This document shows positions 12,111-20,303 of a DNA stretch of 64,000 bases, one piece after another; the first letter of the stretch is position 1; each line of letters begins with the position of its first letter. Under the pieces are notes generated by a model. It searched no databases, had not been told where the DNA came from, and worked only from the letters and a program-made list of their open reading frames with translations. Both the position numbers and the translations under genes were made by a program. The DNA is from Rhizobium oryzihabitans (GTDB lineage: Bacteria > Pseudomonadota > Alphaproteobacteria > Rhizobiales > Rhizobiaceae), in contig NZ_CP048635.1 of NCBI RefSeq assembly GCF_010669145.1, forward strand, positions 1,303,501 through 1,367,500, in the 5' to 3' direction.

Positions 12111-12452
12111 ATGGCCAGAGAAAATGCCAGCTATCTCGACGGTCGGGATTCCCCGAAAAACGAGACGGCAACGCGCGCGCGGCAAGGGGCCAGAGGACGG
12201 CCTGTCCTCGTCATATTGATCGTCAGCGTGCTTCTCGCACTGGTGGTCTGGGCCGTGGTCGAATATTCGGTTTTTGAGCCCGATGAGAACCGGCCACCAA
12301 ATTCTCAGACCGAGAGCGCGCCTGTTCCGCAGCAGCCATCCGGTTCCGGAAGCTTCGATAACAACCCGGCGAATGGCCGTGCCGCACCGCCGTCATCGAC
12401 GGAGACAAATCCTGCGCCGCAGGACTCGACCGGCGCCCCGCAAAACCCATGA
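12111..12452 (+). CDS. Small single-pass membrane protein, function unknown
   Basis: A 113-residue protein starting at MARENASYLDGRD after a GGGAGT site; the frame is open farther upstream, but only through the end of the 3-hydroxybutyrate dehydrogenase gene. It has a basic N-terminus, one hydrophobic helix (about residues 32-52, VLVILIVSVLLALVVWAVVEY) and a Pro/Ser/Asn/Gln-rich, low-complexity tail that would lie in the periplasm. I recognise no domain. An EcfG-like motif upstream suggests stress control (inference). Confidence 0.75.
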   Translation: MARENASYLDGRDSPKNETATRARQGARGRPVLVILIVSVLLALVVWAVVEYSVFEPDENRPPNSQTESAPVPQQPSGSGSFDNNPANGRAAPPSSTETNPAPQDSTGAPQNP

Positions 12453-12556
12453 CTACCATGCCGTGAAATTTTTCATGCCAAATGAATAGTTTGTATGGAA
12501 CCAGATCGCACCCGATTTCATTTCACGCAAAGTGACAGGAATCGGGGGTCTCATTC

Positions 12557-14893
12557 ATGGCAGTCACAGTCACTGCGGTTATTCTCTCGCTGATCGGCCT
12601 TGCGCTGTTCGGTTTCGGCTCTCAGCTCGTCATGCTGGGCGGGAGCTTTTATTACGTTCTTTCCGGGCTGGCCTTCCTTTTGACGGCCATCCTCCTGTTC
12701 AAGCGCAATCGCGCAGCACTCCACGTCTACGCCGTTTTCATTGTCGCGACCCTCGCCTGGGCTGTCTGGGAAGTCGGCTTCGACTGGTGGCAGCTTGGCC
12801 CGCGTGGCGGTATCATCATTCTCATCGGCCTCTGGCTTCTGGTGCCCTGGGTCAGAAAACCGCTTGGTTTTGCGAGCCCGACAGGGCTGAGTTACGGCCC
12901 GAATGCCTGGCCGCTTGCGCTCTCGGTTCTGGCCTCCATCGTGGTGGCCGGATATTCCATGGCGCAGGATCCGCATGACAAGCCGGGCTCCCTGCCGCAG
13001 GAGACTGCGTCTGCCGCACCCGTCTATGGCGGCAACGTGCCTGACGGTGACTGGCATCAATATGGCCGCACGCCCTATGGCCAGCGTTATTCGCCGCTCA
13101 CGCAGGTCAATGTCGACAATGTCTCTCAGCTGAAGGAAGCCTGGCGTTACCAGACGGGCGACGTGAAGCTGCCGGATGATGTGGGTGAGACCACCTATCA
13201 GGTCACGCCGCTCAAAGTCGGCAATACGCTTTATATCTGCACGCCGCACAATTGGGCGATTGCCATCGACGCGGCTACCGGCAAGGAAAAGTGGAAATAC
13301 GACCCGAATGTCGGCCTTAACCCGGACCGCCAGCACCAGACGTGCCGCGGCGTATCCTATTATGCCGAACCTAACGCCGCACAGGGTACGGCATGCGCAG
13401 AACGCGTCTACCTGCCGACCTCGGATGCACGGCTGATCGCGCTTGATGCGGCAACCGGTCAGGTCTGCACTTCCTTTGCCGATCAGGGTGTGCTGCATCT
13501 TGAACAGGGCATGAAATACAATCCCGCCGGTTATTATTATTCGACCTCGCCGCCCGTGATCGCGGCGGGCAAGATCATCATTGGCGGCGCGGTGAACGAC
13601 AACTATTCCACACAGGAACAGTCCGGTGTCATCCGTGCTTTCGATGTGAACAGTGGCGCACTTATCTGGAACTGGGATTCCGGCAATCCGACAAAGACCG
13701 AGCCGCTGGCGGAAGGCGAAACCTATACGACGAACTCGCCGAACAGCTGGTCCGTGCTGAGTTATGATGAAGGATTGGGTCTCGTTTACGTCCCGCTGGG
13801 CAATCAGGTGCCGGACCAGCTCGGCATGGGTCGAAGCGAGAATGTGGAGAAATATTCCTCCTCCATCGTCGCGCTCGATATCAATACCGGAAAGGACCGC
13901 TGGGTGCGCCAGACGGTTCACCACGACCTTTGGGATATGGACGTGCCCGCTCAGCCGGTGCTGCTCGACATCACCAAGGACGGTCAGAGCGTTCCGGCGC
14001 TCGTCGGTCCCACCAAGCAGGGCGATATCTACGTTCTGGACCGTCGTACCGGCGAGCCGCTTCTGCCGATCACGGAAGAACCGGCTCCGAGTGGCGCGAT
14101 CCCTGAAGACTTCACCTCTCCGACTCAGCCGACGACCGCGCTGTCGTTCAAGCCGGAGCCGCTGAAGGAAAAGGACATGTGGGGCGTCTCCATGTTCGAT
14201 CAGCTCGCCTGCCGTATCCGCTTCCACCAGCTGAACTACAAGGGCCGTTACACCCCGCCGTCGCTGACCGGATCGATTATCTATCCCGGCAATTTCGGCA
14301 CCTTCAACTGGGGCAGCGTGGCGGTCGATCCCGAACGTCAGGTCATGTTCGGCATGCCGACATACCTTGCCTTCACTTCGAAGCTCGTGCCGCGCGCCGA
14401 CATTCCGCCGAAGGGGCAGGACGAAAAGGGCAGCGAACAGGGTTTGAACCGTAATGATGGTGCGCCCTATGGTGTGTTCATGGGTCCTTTCCTCGGCCCG
14501 CTGCAAATTCCCTGCCAGGCACCGCCGTGGGGCTATGTGGCAGGCGCTGACCTTCGCACCGGCGATATCGCCTACAAGCACAAGAACGGCACGGTCTATG
14601 ACATGACGCCGCTGCCGCTGCCCTTCAAGGTGGGCGTGCCGGGCATTGGCGGACCGATGATCACCAAGGGTGGCGTTGCCTTCCTCGGTGCCGCCGTCGA
14701 TAACTATCTGCGGGCCTACGACCTCACTACCGGCAAGCAGCTATGGGAAGCGCGCCTGCCGGCCGGCGGCCAGGCAACGCCGATGACCTACGCGCTGGAC
14801 GGCGGCAAGCAATATGTCGTGATGGTTGCCGGTGGTCATGGGTCCGTCGGAACCAAGCCGGGCGATTATGTGATCGCCTATACCCTGCCGTAA
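12557..14893 (+). CDS. gcd: Membrane-bound PQQ-dependent glucose/quinate/shikimate-type dehydrogenase
   Basis: A 778-residue enzyme. The first about 135 residues form five hydrophobic helices that anchor it in the inner membrane. From about residue 155 (GDWHQYGRTPYGQRYSPL) the protein is an eight-bladed PQQ propeller facing the periplasm, with motifs such as HDLWDMDVPAQPVLLDI and GPTKQGDIYVLDRRTG. It oxidises aldoses such as glucose to lactones and passes electrons to ubiquinone. Its length matches Gcd. It is convergent with the DUF892 gene across a shared terminator. Quinate or shikimate as substrate cannot be excluded. Confidence 0.93.
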   Translation: MAVTVTAVILSLIGLALFGFGSQLVMLGGSFYYVLSGLAFLLTAILLFKRNRAALHVYAVFIVATLAWAVWEVGFDWWQLGPRGGIIILIGLWLLVPWVRKPLGFASPTGLSYGPNAWPLALSVLASIVVAGYSMAQDPHDKPGSLPQETASAAPVYGGNVPDGDWHQYGRTPYGQRYSPLTQVNVDNVSQLKEAWRYQTGDVKLPDDVGETTYQVTPLKVGNTLYICTPHNWAIAIDAATGKEKWKYDPNVGLNPDRQHQTCRGVSYYAEPNAAQGTACAERVYLPTSDARLIALDAATGQVCTSFADQGVLHLEQGMKYNPAGYYYSTSPPVIAAGKIIIGGAVNDNYSTQEQSGVIRAFDVNSGALIWNWDSGNPTKTEPLAEGETYTTNSPNSWSVLSYDEGLGLVYVPLGNQVPDQLGMGRSENVEKYSSSIVALDINTGKDRWVRQTVHHDLWDMDVPAQPVLLDITKDGQSVPALVGPTKQGDIYVLDRRTGEPLLPITEEPAPSGAIPEDFTSPTQPTTALSFKPEPLKEKDMWGVSMFDQLACRIRFHQLNYKGRYTPPSLTGSIIYPGNFGTFNWGSVAVDPERQVMFGMPTYLAFTSKLVPRADIPPKGQDEKGSEQGLNRNDGAPYGVFMGPFLGPLQIPCQAPPWGYVAGADLRTGDIAYKHKNGTVYDMTPLPLPFKVGVPGIGGPMITKGGVAFLGAAVDNYLRAYDLTTGKQLWEARLPAGGQATPMTYALDGGKQYVVMVAGGHGSVGTKPGDYVIAYTLP

Positions 14894-14915
14894 AACGCGG
14901 CCGCTTCAGGCAAAT

Positions 14916-14948
14916 AAAAAACCGGAATGGGCGACCATTCCGGTTTTT
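14916..14948. terminator. Bidirectional intrinsic terminator between gcd and the DUF892 gene
   Basis: A perfect hairpin with arms ACCGGAATGG and CCATTCCGGT and a GCGA loop, flanked by an A-run on the left and a T-run on the right. It sits between two convergent genes, so it can serve both. Confidence 0.9.
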
Positions 14949-14970
14949 GCTTGTGCAGCTGATGCCGTGA

Positions 14971-15471
14971 TCAGGCTGCCTTTTTCTGGGCGGCCGCATT
15001 GATCGAAGTCTTGGCAAGCGAGGTCAGCGCGTCGTCGGTCTTGGTTTCTTCCTTGAGCGTCGCATCCAGCAGGGAAACGGCGTTGGCGTGTCCAAGCTTT
15101 TCCGCCCATGCCTTGAGGGTGCCGTAACGGGCGATCTCATAATGTTCGACGGCCTGAGCCGACGAGATGAGACCGGCATCGAGAGCGGCCGTGCCCTTGA
15201 AGTCATCCATGATTTCCTCGCCCTCGGCGATGATGCCCTGGATTGCCTCGCAGGTCTTTCCCTGCGCCCGCTTGCCGATCATCTCGAACACTTCCTGCAG
15301 GCGTTCAATCTGGCCCTGGGTTTCTTCCTTGTGCTTTTCGAAGGCCTGTTTCAGCTTCGGATCGGTCGCTGCCCGTGCCATCTTCGGCAGGGCTTTGAGA
15401 ATCTGTCTTTCGGCGTAGTAGATATCCTTCAACGTGTCGTAAAACAGATCGTCGAGTTTCTTCTCGGCCAT
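14971..15471 (-). CDS. DUF892 / YciF ferritin-like protein
   Basis: A 166-residue protein starting at MAEKKLDDLFYDTLKDIYYAE; the frame extends upstream without a stop, but this ATG follows a strong GGGAGAAGG site. The family forms a ferritin-like four-helix bundle with a di-iron site (the helix 1 Glu, and Glu residues such as in HYEIARYGTL are consistent with this). YciF-type proteins are stress-induced in enterobacteria and rhizobia. A weak EcfG-like motif is upstream. Function beyond stress association is not established. Confidence 0.88.
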   Translation of the reverse strand: MAEKKLDDLFYDTLKDIYYAERQILKALPKMARAATDPKLKQAFEKHKEETQGQIERLQEVFEMIGKRAQGKTCEAIQGIIAEGEEIMDDFKGTAALDAGLISSAQAVEHYEIARYGTLKAWAEKLGHANAVSLLDATLKEETKTDDALTSLAKTSINAAAQKKAA

Positions 15472-15527
15472 TGTTCCTTCTCCCATGTGTGAAAATACGC
15501 GACGTGCGCCCAAGCGCACGGGAGACA

Positions 15528-15552
15528 AACCTTTCGCCGATCCTATGGTTCC
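15528..15552 (-). promoter_or_regulatory. Sigma-EcfG-like promoter motif upstream of the DUF892 gene
   Basis: On the minus strand GGAAC (15552-15548) is followed after 16 bases by GGTT (15531-15528), one mismatch from CGTT. It lies about 57 bp before the DUF892 start, a suitable distance. Confidence 0.45.
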
Positions 15553-15586
15553 GGCTCCATTGCGCGCAACGTTTATATTGCTGCAG

Positions 15587-15611
15587 GGAACCAACAGGCT
15601 TTCCCGAACTT
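15587..15611 (+). promoter_or_regulatory. Weak sigma-EcfG-like promoter motif upstream of the mgtC-like gene
   Basis: GGAAC at 15587-15591 is followed after 16 bases by ACTT (15608-15611), fitting only the loose GGAAC-N18-TT form. It lies 32 bp before the GTG start of the MgtC-like gene and is divergent from the DUF892 motif. Confidence 0.3.
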
Positions 15612-15643
15612 ACTGTGCTGAAATTTCGGGAGGAGACACGACT

Positions 15644-16129
15644 GTGCCCCAAAGCCTTGCAGAAGAATTTTCCATGAATATTTCCATTCCCTTCGAGGTG
15701 CTGGTGGTGCGCGTTTTTGGTGCGGTCATCCTGTGCGGCCTGATCGGTCTGGAGCGCGAATTTCACAAGAATACTGCCGGTCTTCGCACCAATATGCTGA
15801 TCGGTCTTGCAGCGGTCACTTTCTGCGTCATCACCATCCATATGATGGAGACGATGGCGGAAGGTCATGAGGCCGCGCGGCTCGATCCCATCCGGCTGGT
15901 GGAGGCCGTGACGGCGGGCATCGCCTTTCTTGCGGCAGGTGTGGTCGTCTATACCAGGGGCGATGTCAAAGGTCTGACGACGGGGGCGAGCATGTGGCTC
16001 TCCGCGGCGATCGGCCTTGCCGCCGGTCTCGGCATGTGGCCGCTGGCCATTGTTGCCGCCGGCATCGGCATTGTCGTCCTGTGGACGCTGCGCCGCATAC
16101 AGGTGGTGGCCAGCATCAAGGACGAATAA
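15644..16129 (+). CDS. MgtC/SapB family membrane protein
   Basis: A 161-residue protein from the GTG at 15644, chosen because GGGAGGAG at 15628-15635 is an excellent ribosome-binding site 8 bp away; an ATG at 15674 (MNISIPFEVL) has little in front of it. The motif GLIGLEREFHKNTAGLRTNMLIGL is characteristic of the MgtC family, followed by three to four more hydrophobic segments (GIAFLAAGVVV and the C-terminal helices). It lacks the cytoplasmic C-terminal domain of Salmonella MgtC, so it is the short SapB-like form. Roles in magnesium limitation or envelope stress are known for the family only. Confidence 0.88.
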   Translation: MPQSLAEEFSMNISIPFEVLVVRVFGAVILCGLIGLEREFHKNTAGLRTNMLIGLAAVTFCVITIHMMETMAEGHEAARLDPIRLVEAVTAGIAFLAAGVVVYTRGDVKGLTTGASMWLSAAIGLAAGLGMWPLAIVAAGIGIVVLWTLRRIQVVASIKDE

Positions 16130-16136
16130 ACGATGA

Positions 16137-17363
16137 TCAATCGAACCGGAAGAGATCGGCGTCGGGATCCTTGCCGCCATTGACGGCGGCAGCGATTATC
16201 TCGGCGGCGATCTGGCTGAAGGTGATGCCGTTGCCCCCAAAGCCCATGACGGCATAGACGTTCCTCATGCCGGGAACCGCGCCGATCAGCGGCAGGCCGG
16301 TGGTGGTGGTGCCGAAGGCCGCCGCCCAGCGATATTCCGGCTCTCCGATGTCGATACCAAGGAGACTTTCTATCTTGCGCCGGATTGCGTCCTGTTTGGT
16401 AAAGAGCTTTCCTTCAGAAAGGTACGATGTCGGGCTTTCCTCATCCTCGCCCCCCGCGATCAGGCGTCCGTCACGGTCGGTACGCAGGTAGAGATAGGGA
16501 TCGGAAGCCTCCCAGACGATATGGCTTTTCAGCCAGTCCGGCAGATCGATGCCCTTCCTGCTCGCCAGCGCCCAAGTGGAGATGATCTGATGTTTCGGGC
16601 TTTCAAGCGACTTCAGGAATTCGTATCCGGTGCAGAAAACGACATTGCGGGCGGACAGGATCTTGCCCTGTGCGGTGGCGACGACCACCTCGTCACCGAG
16701 GTTTCTGAGATCGGTAATCTCCAGATGGGACACGATTTCCGCACCGGCGCCCGACGTGTGGCGCAAAAGGCCGGCCGTCAGCTGAGCGGGATTGGCGGAG
16801 GCCGAAATGTCGCTGAGGATAGCCCCAGTCCGATCGATGGCGTAGTCGCTCCTCAATTCGGCGGGGCCAAGGAGACGCGCTGCAATTCCTGCTTCTTCCC
16901 GGGCTGCCGCTTCAGCCTTCAGCGCGCGCGACCCCATTTCGTCGCCGGCGAGATAGAGCGCCTGCTTGCGCGCCATGCTGCAGGATATGCCGAGCGACGA
17001 GACGATTTCCTCAAGGCGCAGGACGGCCCGCGCCGAGCGTTGCCACGCCCGATCCGCAGCGTCCCTGCCGATCATCTTTCTGAGCTCGGTCAGAGGCGTG
17101 TCGATCTCGTGCTGAATCATCGCGGTGCTGGCGACGCTGCTGCCCATTACCGGGTCACGCCGGTCGACGATCAGCATCGACTGGCCCGGCCTGTGCAACG
17201 CATGGGCCACAAGCGCGCCGCTGATGCCGGCACCCACCACGATCGTGTCATAATGGTTGGCTTCCGGGGTCTTTCCGCTGCGAATGCCGATGCGGGGCGT
17301 ATCGGCCCACAGGGGTTTTGATTCCCTGAGGTCCCGTTCCTTCGTCAGTTCCGATGTGGGCAT
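16137..17363 (-). CDS. FAD-dependent oxidoreductase (DAO family)
   Basis: A 408-residue protein starting at MPTSELTKERDLRESKPLW. A dinucleotide-binding motif VVGAGISGALVAHAL lies near residue 38, and the C-terminal GLPLIGAVPGMRNVYAVMGFGGNGITFS is the second FAD-contact region of glycine/D-amino-acid oxidase-like enzymes. It is 19 bp downstream of the TIGR02588 gene and appears to be the last gene of the TIGR02587 operon, which has a consensus EcfG promoter. The substrate is unknown. No Rieske domain follows, although similar oxidoreductases are sometimes fused to one. Confidence 0.88.
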   Translation of the reverse strand: MPTSELTKERDLRESKPLWADTPRIGIRSGKTPEANHYDTIVVGAGISGALVAHALHRPGQSMLIVDRRDPVMGSSVASTAMIQHEIDTPLTELRKMIGRDAADRAWQRSARAVLRLEEIVSSLGISCSMARKQALYLAGDEMGSRALKAEAAAREEAGIAARLLGPAELRSDYAIDRTGAILSDISASANPAQLTAGLLRHTSGAGAEIVSHLEITDLRNLGDEVVVATAQGKILSARNVVFCTGYEFLKSLESPKHQIISTWALASRKGIDLPDWLKSHIVWEASDPYLYLRTDRDGRLIAGGEDEESPTSYLSEGKLFTKQDAIRRKIESLLGIDIGEPEYRWAAAFGTTTTGLPLIGAVPGMRNVYAVMGFGGNGITFSQIAAEIIAAAVNGGKDPDADLFRFD

Positions 17364-17382
17364 GAAAGTGTCCTGAGAGGTC

Positions 17383-17793
17383 TCACGGCTCGGTATAGCC
17401 GGCGACGTTGATGATGAGCGTTCCGTTTTGGGGATTGTTGCGAAAGAAGAGCGTGCCGGTGTCGCGGGATTCCGAGGCGACATAATCGAACGTCACGTCG
17501 GCGCTTTCCAGCGTGGCGGCATTTTGCTGCAGGTCGCCGCGCACATGCACCTGCGCCGCCGTCGTCATGGAGAGGTTGCGAATGTCGAAACTCACCCGGT
17601 ACTGTCCCGACTGCGCCTCGACGTCCGTTACGGCAATCTCGAAGCGTGCCTTGTCCGGCTTGTAGCGATAGATGTCATAGCCGATCCAGCCGAGCATCGC
17701 GATGACAAGAAGCGTGCAGACGGCGCCCGTCAGCCACTCCACCCAATGCGGTTCGGGGCTTTCCACATTTTTGCGGCCCTTCGATATGGTCAT
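17383..17793 (-). CDS. TIGR02588 family protein
   Basis: A 136-residue protein with one N-terminal membrane helix (WLTGAVCTLLVIAMLGWIGYD, about residues 19-39) and a periplasmic beta-rich domain with a repeated pattern of charged and hydrophobic strands. I recognise it as the TIGR02588 family, which is known to be encoded beside TIGR02587, as here (7 bp apart). No function is established. It is in an EcfG-promoted operon. Confidence 0.85.
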   Translation of the reverse strand: MTISKGRKNVESPEPHWVEWLTGAVCTLLVIAMLGWIGYDIYRYKPDKARFEIAVTDVEAQSGQYRVSFDIRNLSMTTAAQVHVRGDLQQNAATLESADVTFDYVASESRDTGTLFFRNNPQNGTLIINVAGYTEP

Positions 17794-17800
17794 TTTGTCC

Positions 17801-18661
17801 TCACAGGATCAGCCGGGCAGAGGCTGCGCCGATCGAAGCGGGAACGCCGAGAATAACGGCGGCATTCATGATCTGCGACAGCGAGGTATGGTCGAGACGT
17901 TCGAAGGTCCAGAGCGTGTAGATACTGATGGCAATGGCAATGACATAACCGGGCAGGGTGAAACGCAGGAAAGACTGCCACCATTCCTGCCCCTCGTTCA
18001 CTTGGTGCGACCCCTTGAAATGAAGCGCATAGACGAAGCCATGCATGATGGCGATCGAGACCAGGCAAAGCGCCAGAATGTGATAGGGGGTTACCTTGTA
18101 GGCAATCAGGATCATTTCTTCCGTTGGGGCGACATTGAGGCTGAGAAAAAGCGCGCCGACCATCATCATGAAGAGTTCGTGCAGATAACCCGTCTCGCCC
18201 GAATATTCGCCATCCTCCTCATCCTCGGTGTCGGAATGTTCGCCGAGCTGGCTGCGGCCAAGCAGCGCCCCGATGCTGGCGGGCACGGATTGCAGGGCGA
18301 TTTTGGCGATGAGATTTGAGGTGGTGAGCTGATCGTTCAAAATGCCGAACAGCAAAAGCACGGCGGCGCTGACGGCAATGCCAAGCCCATAGGCCGTTAT
18401 CGCGTCACGCAGCGCCTGTGTTCGGGAATGAATATTTTCAAAGCCGATGCGGCGGGCGAGCAGGAAAAGCAGCGGCAGGTTCAGGATGCAGAGCAGCAGA
18501 AGCCGCCAGGAATTGACATAGAGGCCCAGAAACCACATTTCCATGGTCATCAGCATGGGCAGGGCAAACAGCAGTGCGCCTGCCGTTCCACGTGCAAGAC
18601 CGATCAGAAATTGCCTGACCTCATCACTATCCGCATCTTTTCGTATGATTGCCGCCGCCAT
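17801..18661 (-). CDS. TIGR02587 family integral membrane protein
   Basis: A 286-residue protein with about seven to eight hydrophobic helices; the N-terminal segment FLIGLARGTAGALLFALPMLMTMEMWFLG is characteristic of TIGR02587 (DUF2391-type) membrane proteins. A charged cytoplasmic loop (EHSDTEDEEDGEYSGETG) lies mid-protein. It is the first gene of a three-gene operon with TIGR02588 and the FAD oxidoreductase. A consensus EcfG promoter lies 23-47 bp upstream of its start. The role is unknown. Confidence 0.87.
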   Translation of the reverse strand: MAAAIIRKDADSDEVRQFLIGLARGTAGALLFALPMLMTMEMWFLGLYVNSWRLLLLCILNLPLLFLLARRIGFENIHSRTQALRDAITAYGLGIAVSAAVLLLFGILNDQLTTSNLIAKIALQSVPASIGALLGRSQLGEHSDTEDEEDGEYSGETGYLHELFMMMVGALFLSLNVAPTEEMILIAYKVTPYHILALCLVSIAIMHGFVYALHFKGSHQVNEGQEWWQSFLRFTLPGYVIAIAISIYTLWTFERLDHTSLSQIMNAAVILGVPASIGAASARLIL

Positions 18662-18683
18662 GCGTCCCCCTGCATGAAGGGAT

Positions 18684-18708
18684 AACGCAATGGCGTTTTT
18701 CCGGTTCC
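18684..18708 (-). promoter_or_regulatory. Sigma-EcfG promoter of the TIGR02587 operon
   Basis: On the minus strand GGAAC (18708-18704), 16 bases, then CGTT (18687-18684): a full match to the alphaproteobacterial EcfG consensus. The -10 element is 22 bp before the start at 18661, leaving a short leader. Confidence 0.8.
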
Positions 18709-18714
18709 GTTGGT

Positions 18715-19155
18715 CTATTTCGCGGGATCGATGAGGGCGATGCCGAATTCGCGGCGGTAACTGCGCCGCAATTCCGCGGGTGTTTCGCGAATGACGACTT
18801 CGAGCGTCGGGCGCACCACCCCCTTCAGGAAATGGCCGCCTTTTGTGGAACCATCGGCAAAGCCCAGCACCACGTGCAGGTGCGGATTTGGCGCGTCGTT
18901 TTCGTCAAGCGTAATATCGCCAAGCAGGCTCAGAACCTCGCTCTGCTCCGTCACGGGAATCTCCTTATATTCCCGCGTCGAAAGGTCGAAAAAAGCGAGC
19001 GTCGCAGTTGAAAAGGCACCTATCGCGGTCACCGAGGCGGCGTTGATGTTTTCCGATTTTGCGAAGCGGCGGATCGCCTCGAATGCCTCTTCCTCCGGGT
19101 CGATGACAAGAATGAAGGTACGTTCGGCACCGGTGGCCAGCAATCTGCTTTTCAT
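18715..19155 (-). CDS. PPC/DUF296 domain protein (putative DNA-binding)
   Basis: A 146-residue protein that matches the PPC domain (DUF296) in full length, with LVIDPEEEAFEAIRRFAKSENINAASVTAIGAF at the N-terminus and PNPHLHVVLGFADGSTKGGHFLKG as the conserved core. The LHVVLG histidine and the GGH motif resemble the metal- or ligand-binding positions of the family. In plants this domain is paired with AT-hooks; bacterial members stand alone and their role is unclear. The gene follows GGGAGA. It lies downstream of the pfpI terminator. Confidence 0.87.
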   Translation of the reverse strand: MKSRLLATGAERTFILVIDPEEEAFEAIRRFAKSENINAASVTAIGAFSTATLAFFDLSTREYKEIPVTEQSEVLSLLGDITLDENDAPNPHLHVVLGFADGSTKGGHFLKGVVRPTLEVVIRETPAELRRSYRREFGIALIDPAK

Positions 19156-19166
19156 GGATGTCTCCC

Positions 19167-19196
19167 AATAAAAGTGCCGCCGGCAAGCGGCGGCAC
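19167..19196 (-). terminator. Intrinsic terminator after the pfpI-like gene
   Basis: Arms GTGCCGCCG and CGGCGGCAC form a 9-bp hairpin with a five-base loop; on the minus strand it is followed by TTTTATT. It lies just past the stop of the PfpI-like gene. Confidence 0.85.
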
Positions 19197-19212
19197 GGGA
19201 ATGTCGTGGGCC

Positions 19213-19773
19213 TCAGGCGGCGCGGCGTTCGTGGCGGCCTTCCTCGACCTCCTCGACGATTTTCGCAACGAAGGCATCGAGGTCTTCCGGGCTGCGGGAC
19301 GTGATGATGCCCTTGTCCGTCACCACCTTTTCGTCTTTCCAGTTGGCGCCGGCGTTTTTCAGGTCGGTCTTGATCGACCAATAGGACGTGGCGTTACGGC
19401 CGCGCAGGGCATCCGCTTCAACGAGAAGCCAGGGGGCGTGGCAAATCGCAGCCACGACCTTGCCGGACTTGACGAAATCGCGAATGACGCGCATCGCATC
19501 CTCGTCGTGGCGCAGGACATCCGGATTGATCTGGCCGCCTGGAAGAACCAGCGCATCGAAGTCATCCGATTTGACGCTCCCGGCGGAAAGATCGACGGCA
19601 ATGCTGTCGCCCCAGTCCTTTTTATCCCAGCTCCTGATCTCGCCTTCCTTGATTGAGGCGATCTTTACGTCCGCACCCTTGGCCTTCAACTGGTTATAGG
19701 GCACGCGCAGTTCGGAGCGCTCATAGCCGTCCGTTGCGAGAATGAGGATCTTTGCAGCGTTGATGGCAGTCAT
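19213..19773 (-). CDS. Type 1 glutamine amidotransferase-like protein (PfpI/DJ-1 family)
   Basis: A 186-residue PfpI-type protein. The nucleophile elbow AAICHAPW carries the conserved cysteine and the following His, and an upstream Glu lies in the SELRVPYNQL region. The length equals that of YhbO/PfpI proteins, which act as deglycases or proteases in stress defence. It follows the 73-residue gene by 18 bp, and both are probably driven by the EcfG promoter at 20171-20195. Confidence 0.9.
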   Translation of the reverse strand: MTAINAAKILILATDGYERSELRVPYNQLKAKGADVKIASIKEGEIRSWDKKDWGDSIAVDLSAGSVKSDDFDALVLPGGQINPDVLRHDEDAMRVIRDFVKSGKVVAAICHAPWLLVEADALRGRNATSYWSIKTDLKNAGANWKDEKVVTDKGIITSRSPEDLDAFVAKIVEEVEEGRHERRAA

Positions 19774-19791
19774 ATCTGTCTCCTTATGGGT

Positions 19792-20013
19792 TCAATCGTC
19801 CTTGTCGGAATTCACGGAAGGGAGGAAAAATTCCACGTCCTTCAGGCGCTCCTCGTCGAGATTTTCGATGTTGGTCTGCCAGAATCTCTCCGCTTCCGCC
19901 GGTTCGTCTTTCCATTGGCGCACGAAGGTCTTGTTGTCGTCGATCATGACTTGGCGGGTTCCGCCGAGCCGCAGATATTCTTCCGCAAGTTTGCGCGTTT
20001 CGGTTTTTTCCAT
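19792..20013 (-). CDS. Small conserved hypothetical protein
   Basis: A 73-residue acidic protein starting at MEKTETRKLAEEYLRLGG, with CAAGGAG upstream; the open frame extends to 20094 but this start has the best ribosome-binding site. No membrane segment or known domain is visible. It is co-directional with the PfpI-like gene and 18 bp before it, with a long leader from the EcfG promoter. Likely a stress-regulon protein (inference). Confidence 0.72.
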   Translation of the reverse strand: MEKTETRKLAEEYLRLGGTRQVMIDDNKTFVRQWKDEPAEAERFWQTNIENLDEERLKDVEFFLPSVNSDKDD

Positions 20014-20170
20014 GTCGCGGCTCCTTGTGCGTGGAAAGCGGGGACGGAGGGACGCCGGATGGGTAAGAAGCTCGGCTGCCATTTCGTTGGCCACCGGGAG
20101 AAAACGGAAAAATCCCGATGTTCTTCAGCGCCATCGCGTCCGTTTGACACGGCGGCCCTCCTGCCAGAAC

Positions 20171-20195
20171 AACGTGAGCTTTCCGGTATGGTTCC
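20171..20195 (-). promoter_or_regulatory. Sigma-EcfG promoter of the 73-residue/PfpI operon
   Basis: Minus-strand GGAAC (20195-20191), 16 bases, CGTT (20174-20171), a full consensus match. It is 158 bp upstream of the first start at 20013, so the transcript would have a long leader. The motif lies in the 290-bp divergent region before the N-formylglutamate-amidohydrolase-like gene. Confidence 0.75.
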
Positions 20196-20303
20196 CCATT
20201 TTTTGAAGGGCTGTTATTGCCGAGGCCAAATACATCGCGCGCAATTTTTCCCGGAACAAACGGGCAAGTCACGTTGTTTTAGCCGTGATGCAGGGGAGGC
20301 AGC

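Noticed and set aside
12551..14581. A 676-codon minus-strand open frame opposite gcd
   Set aside because: It is a shadow of the PQQ dehydrogenase, whose motifs are on the plus strand.
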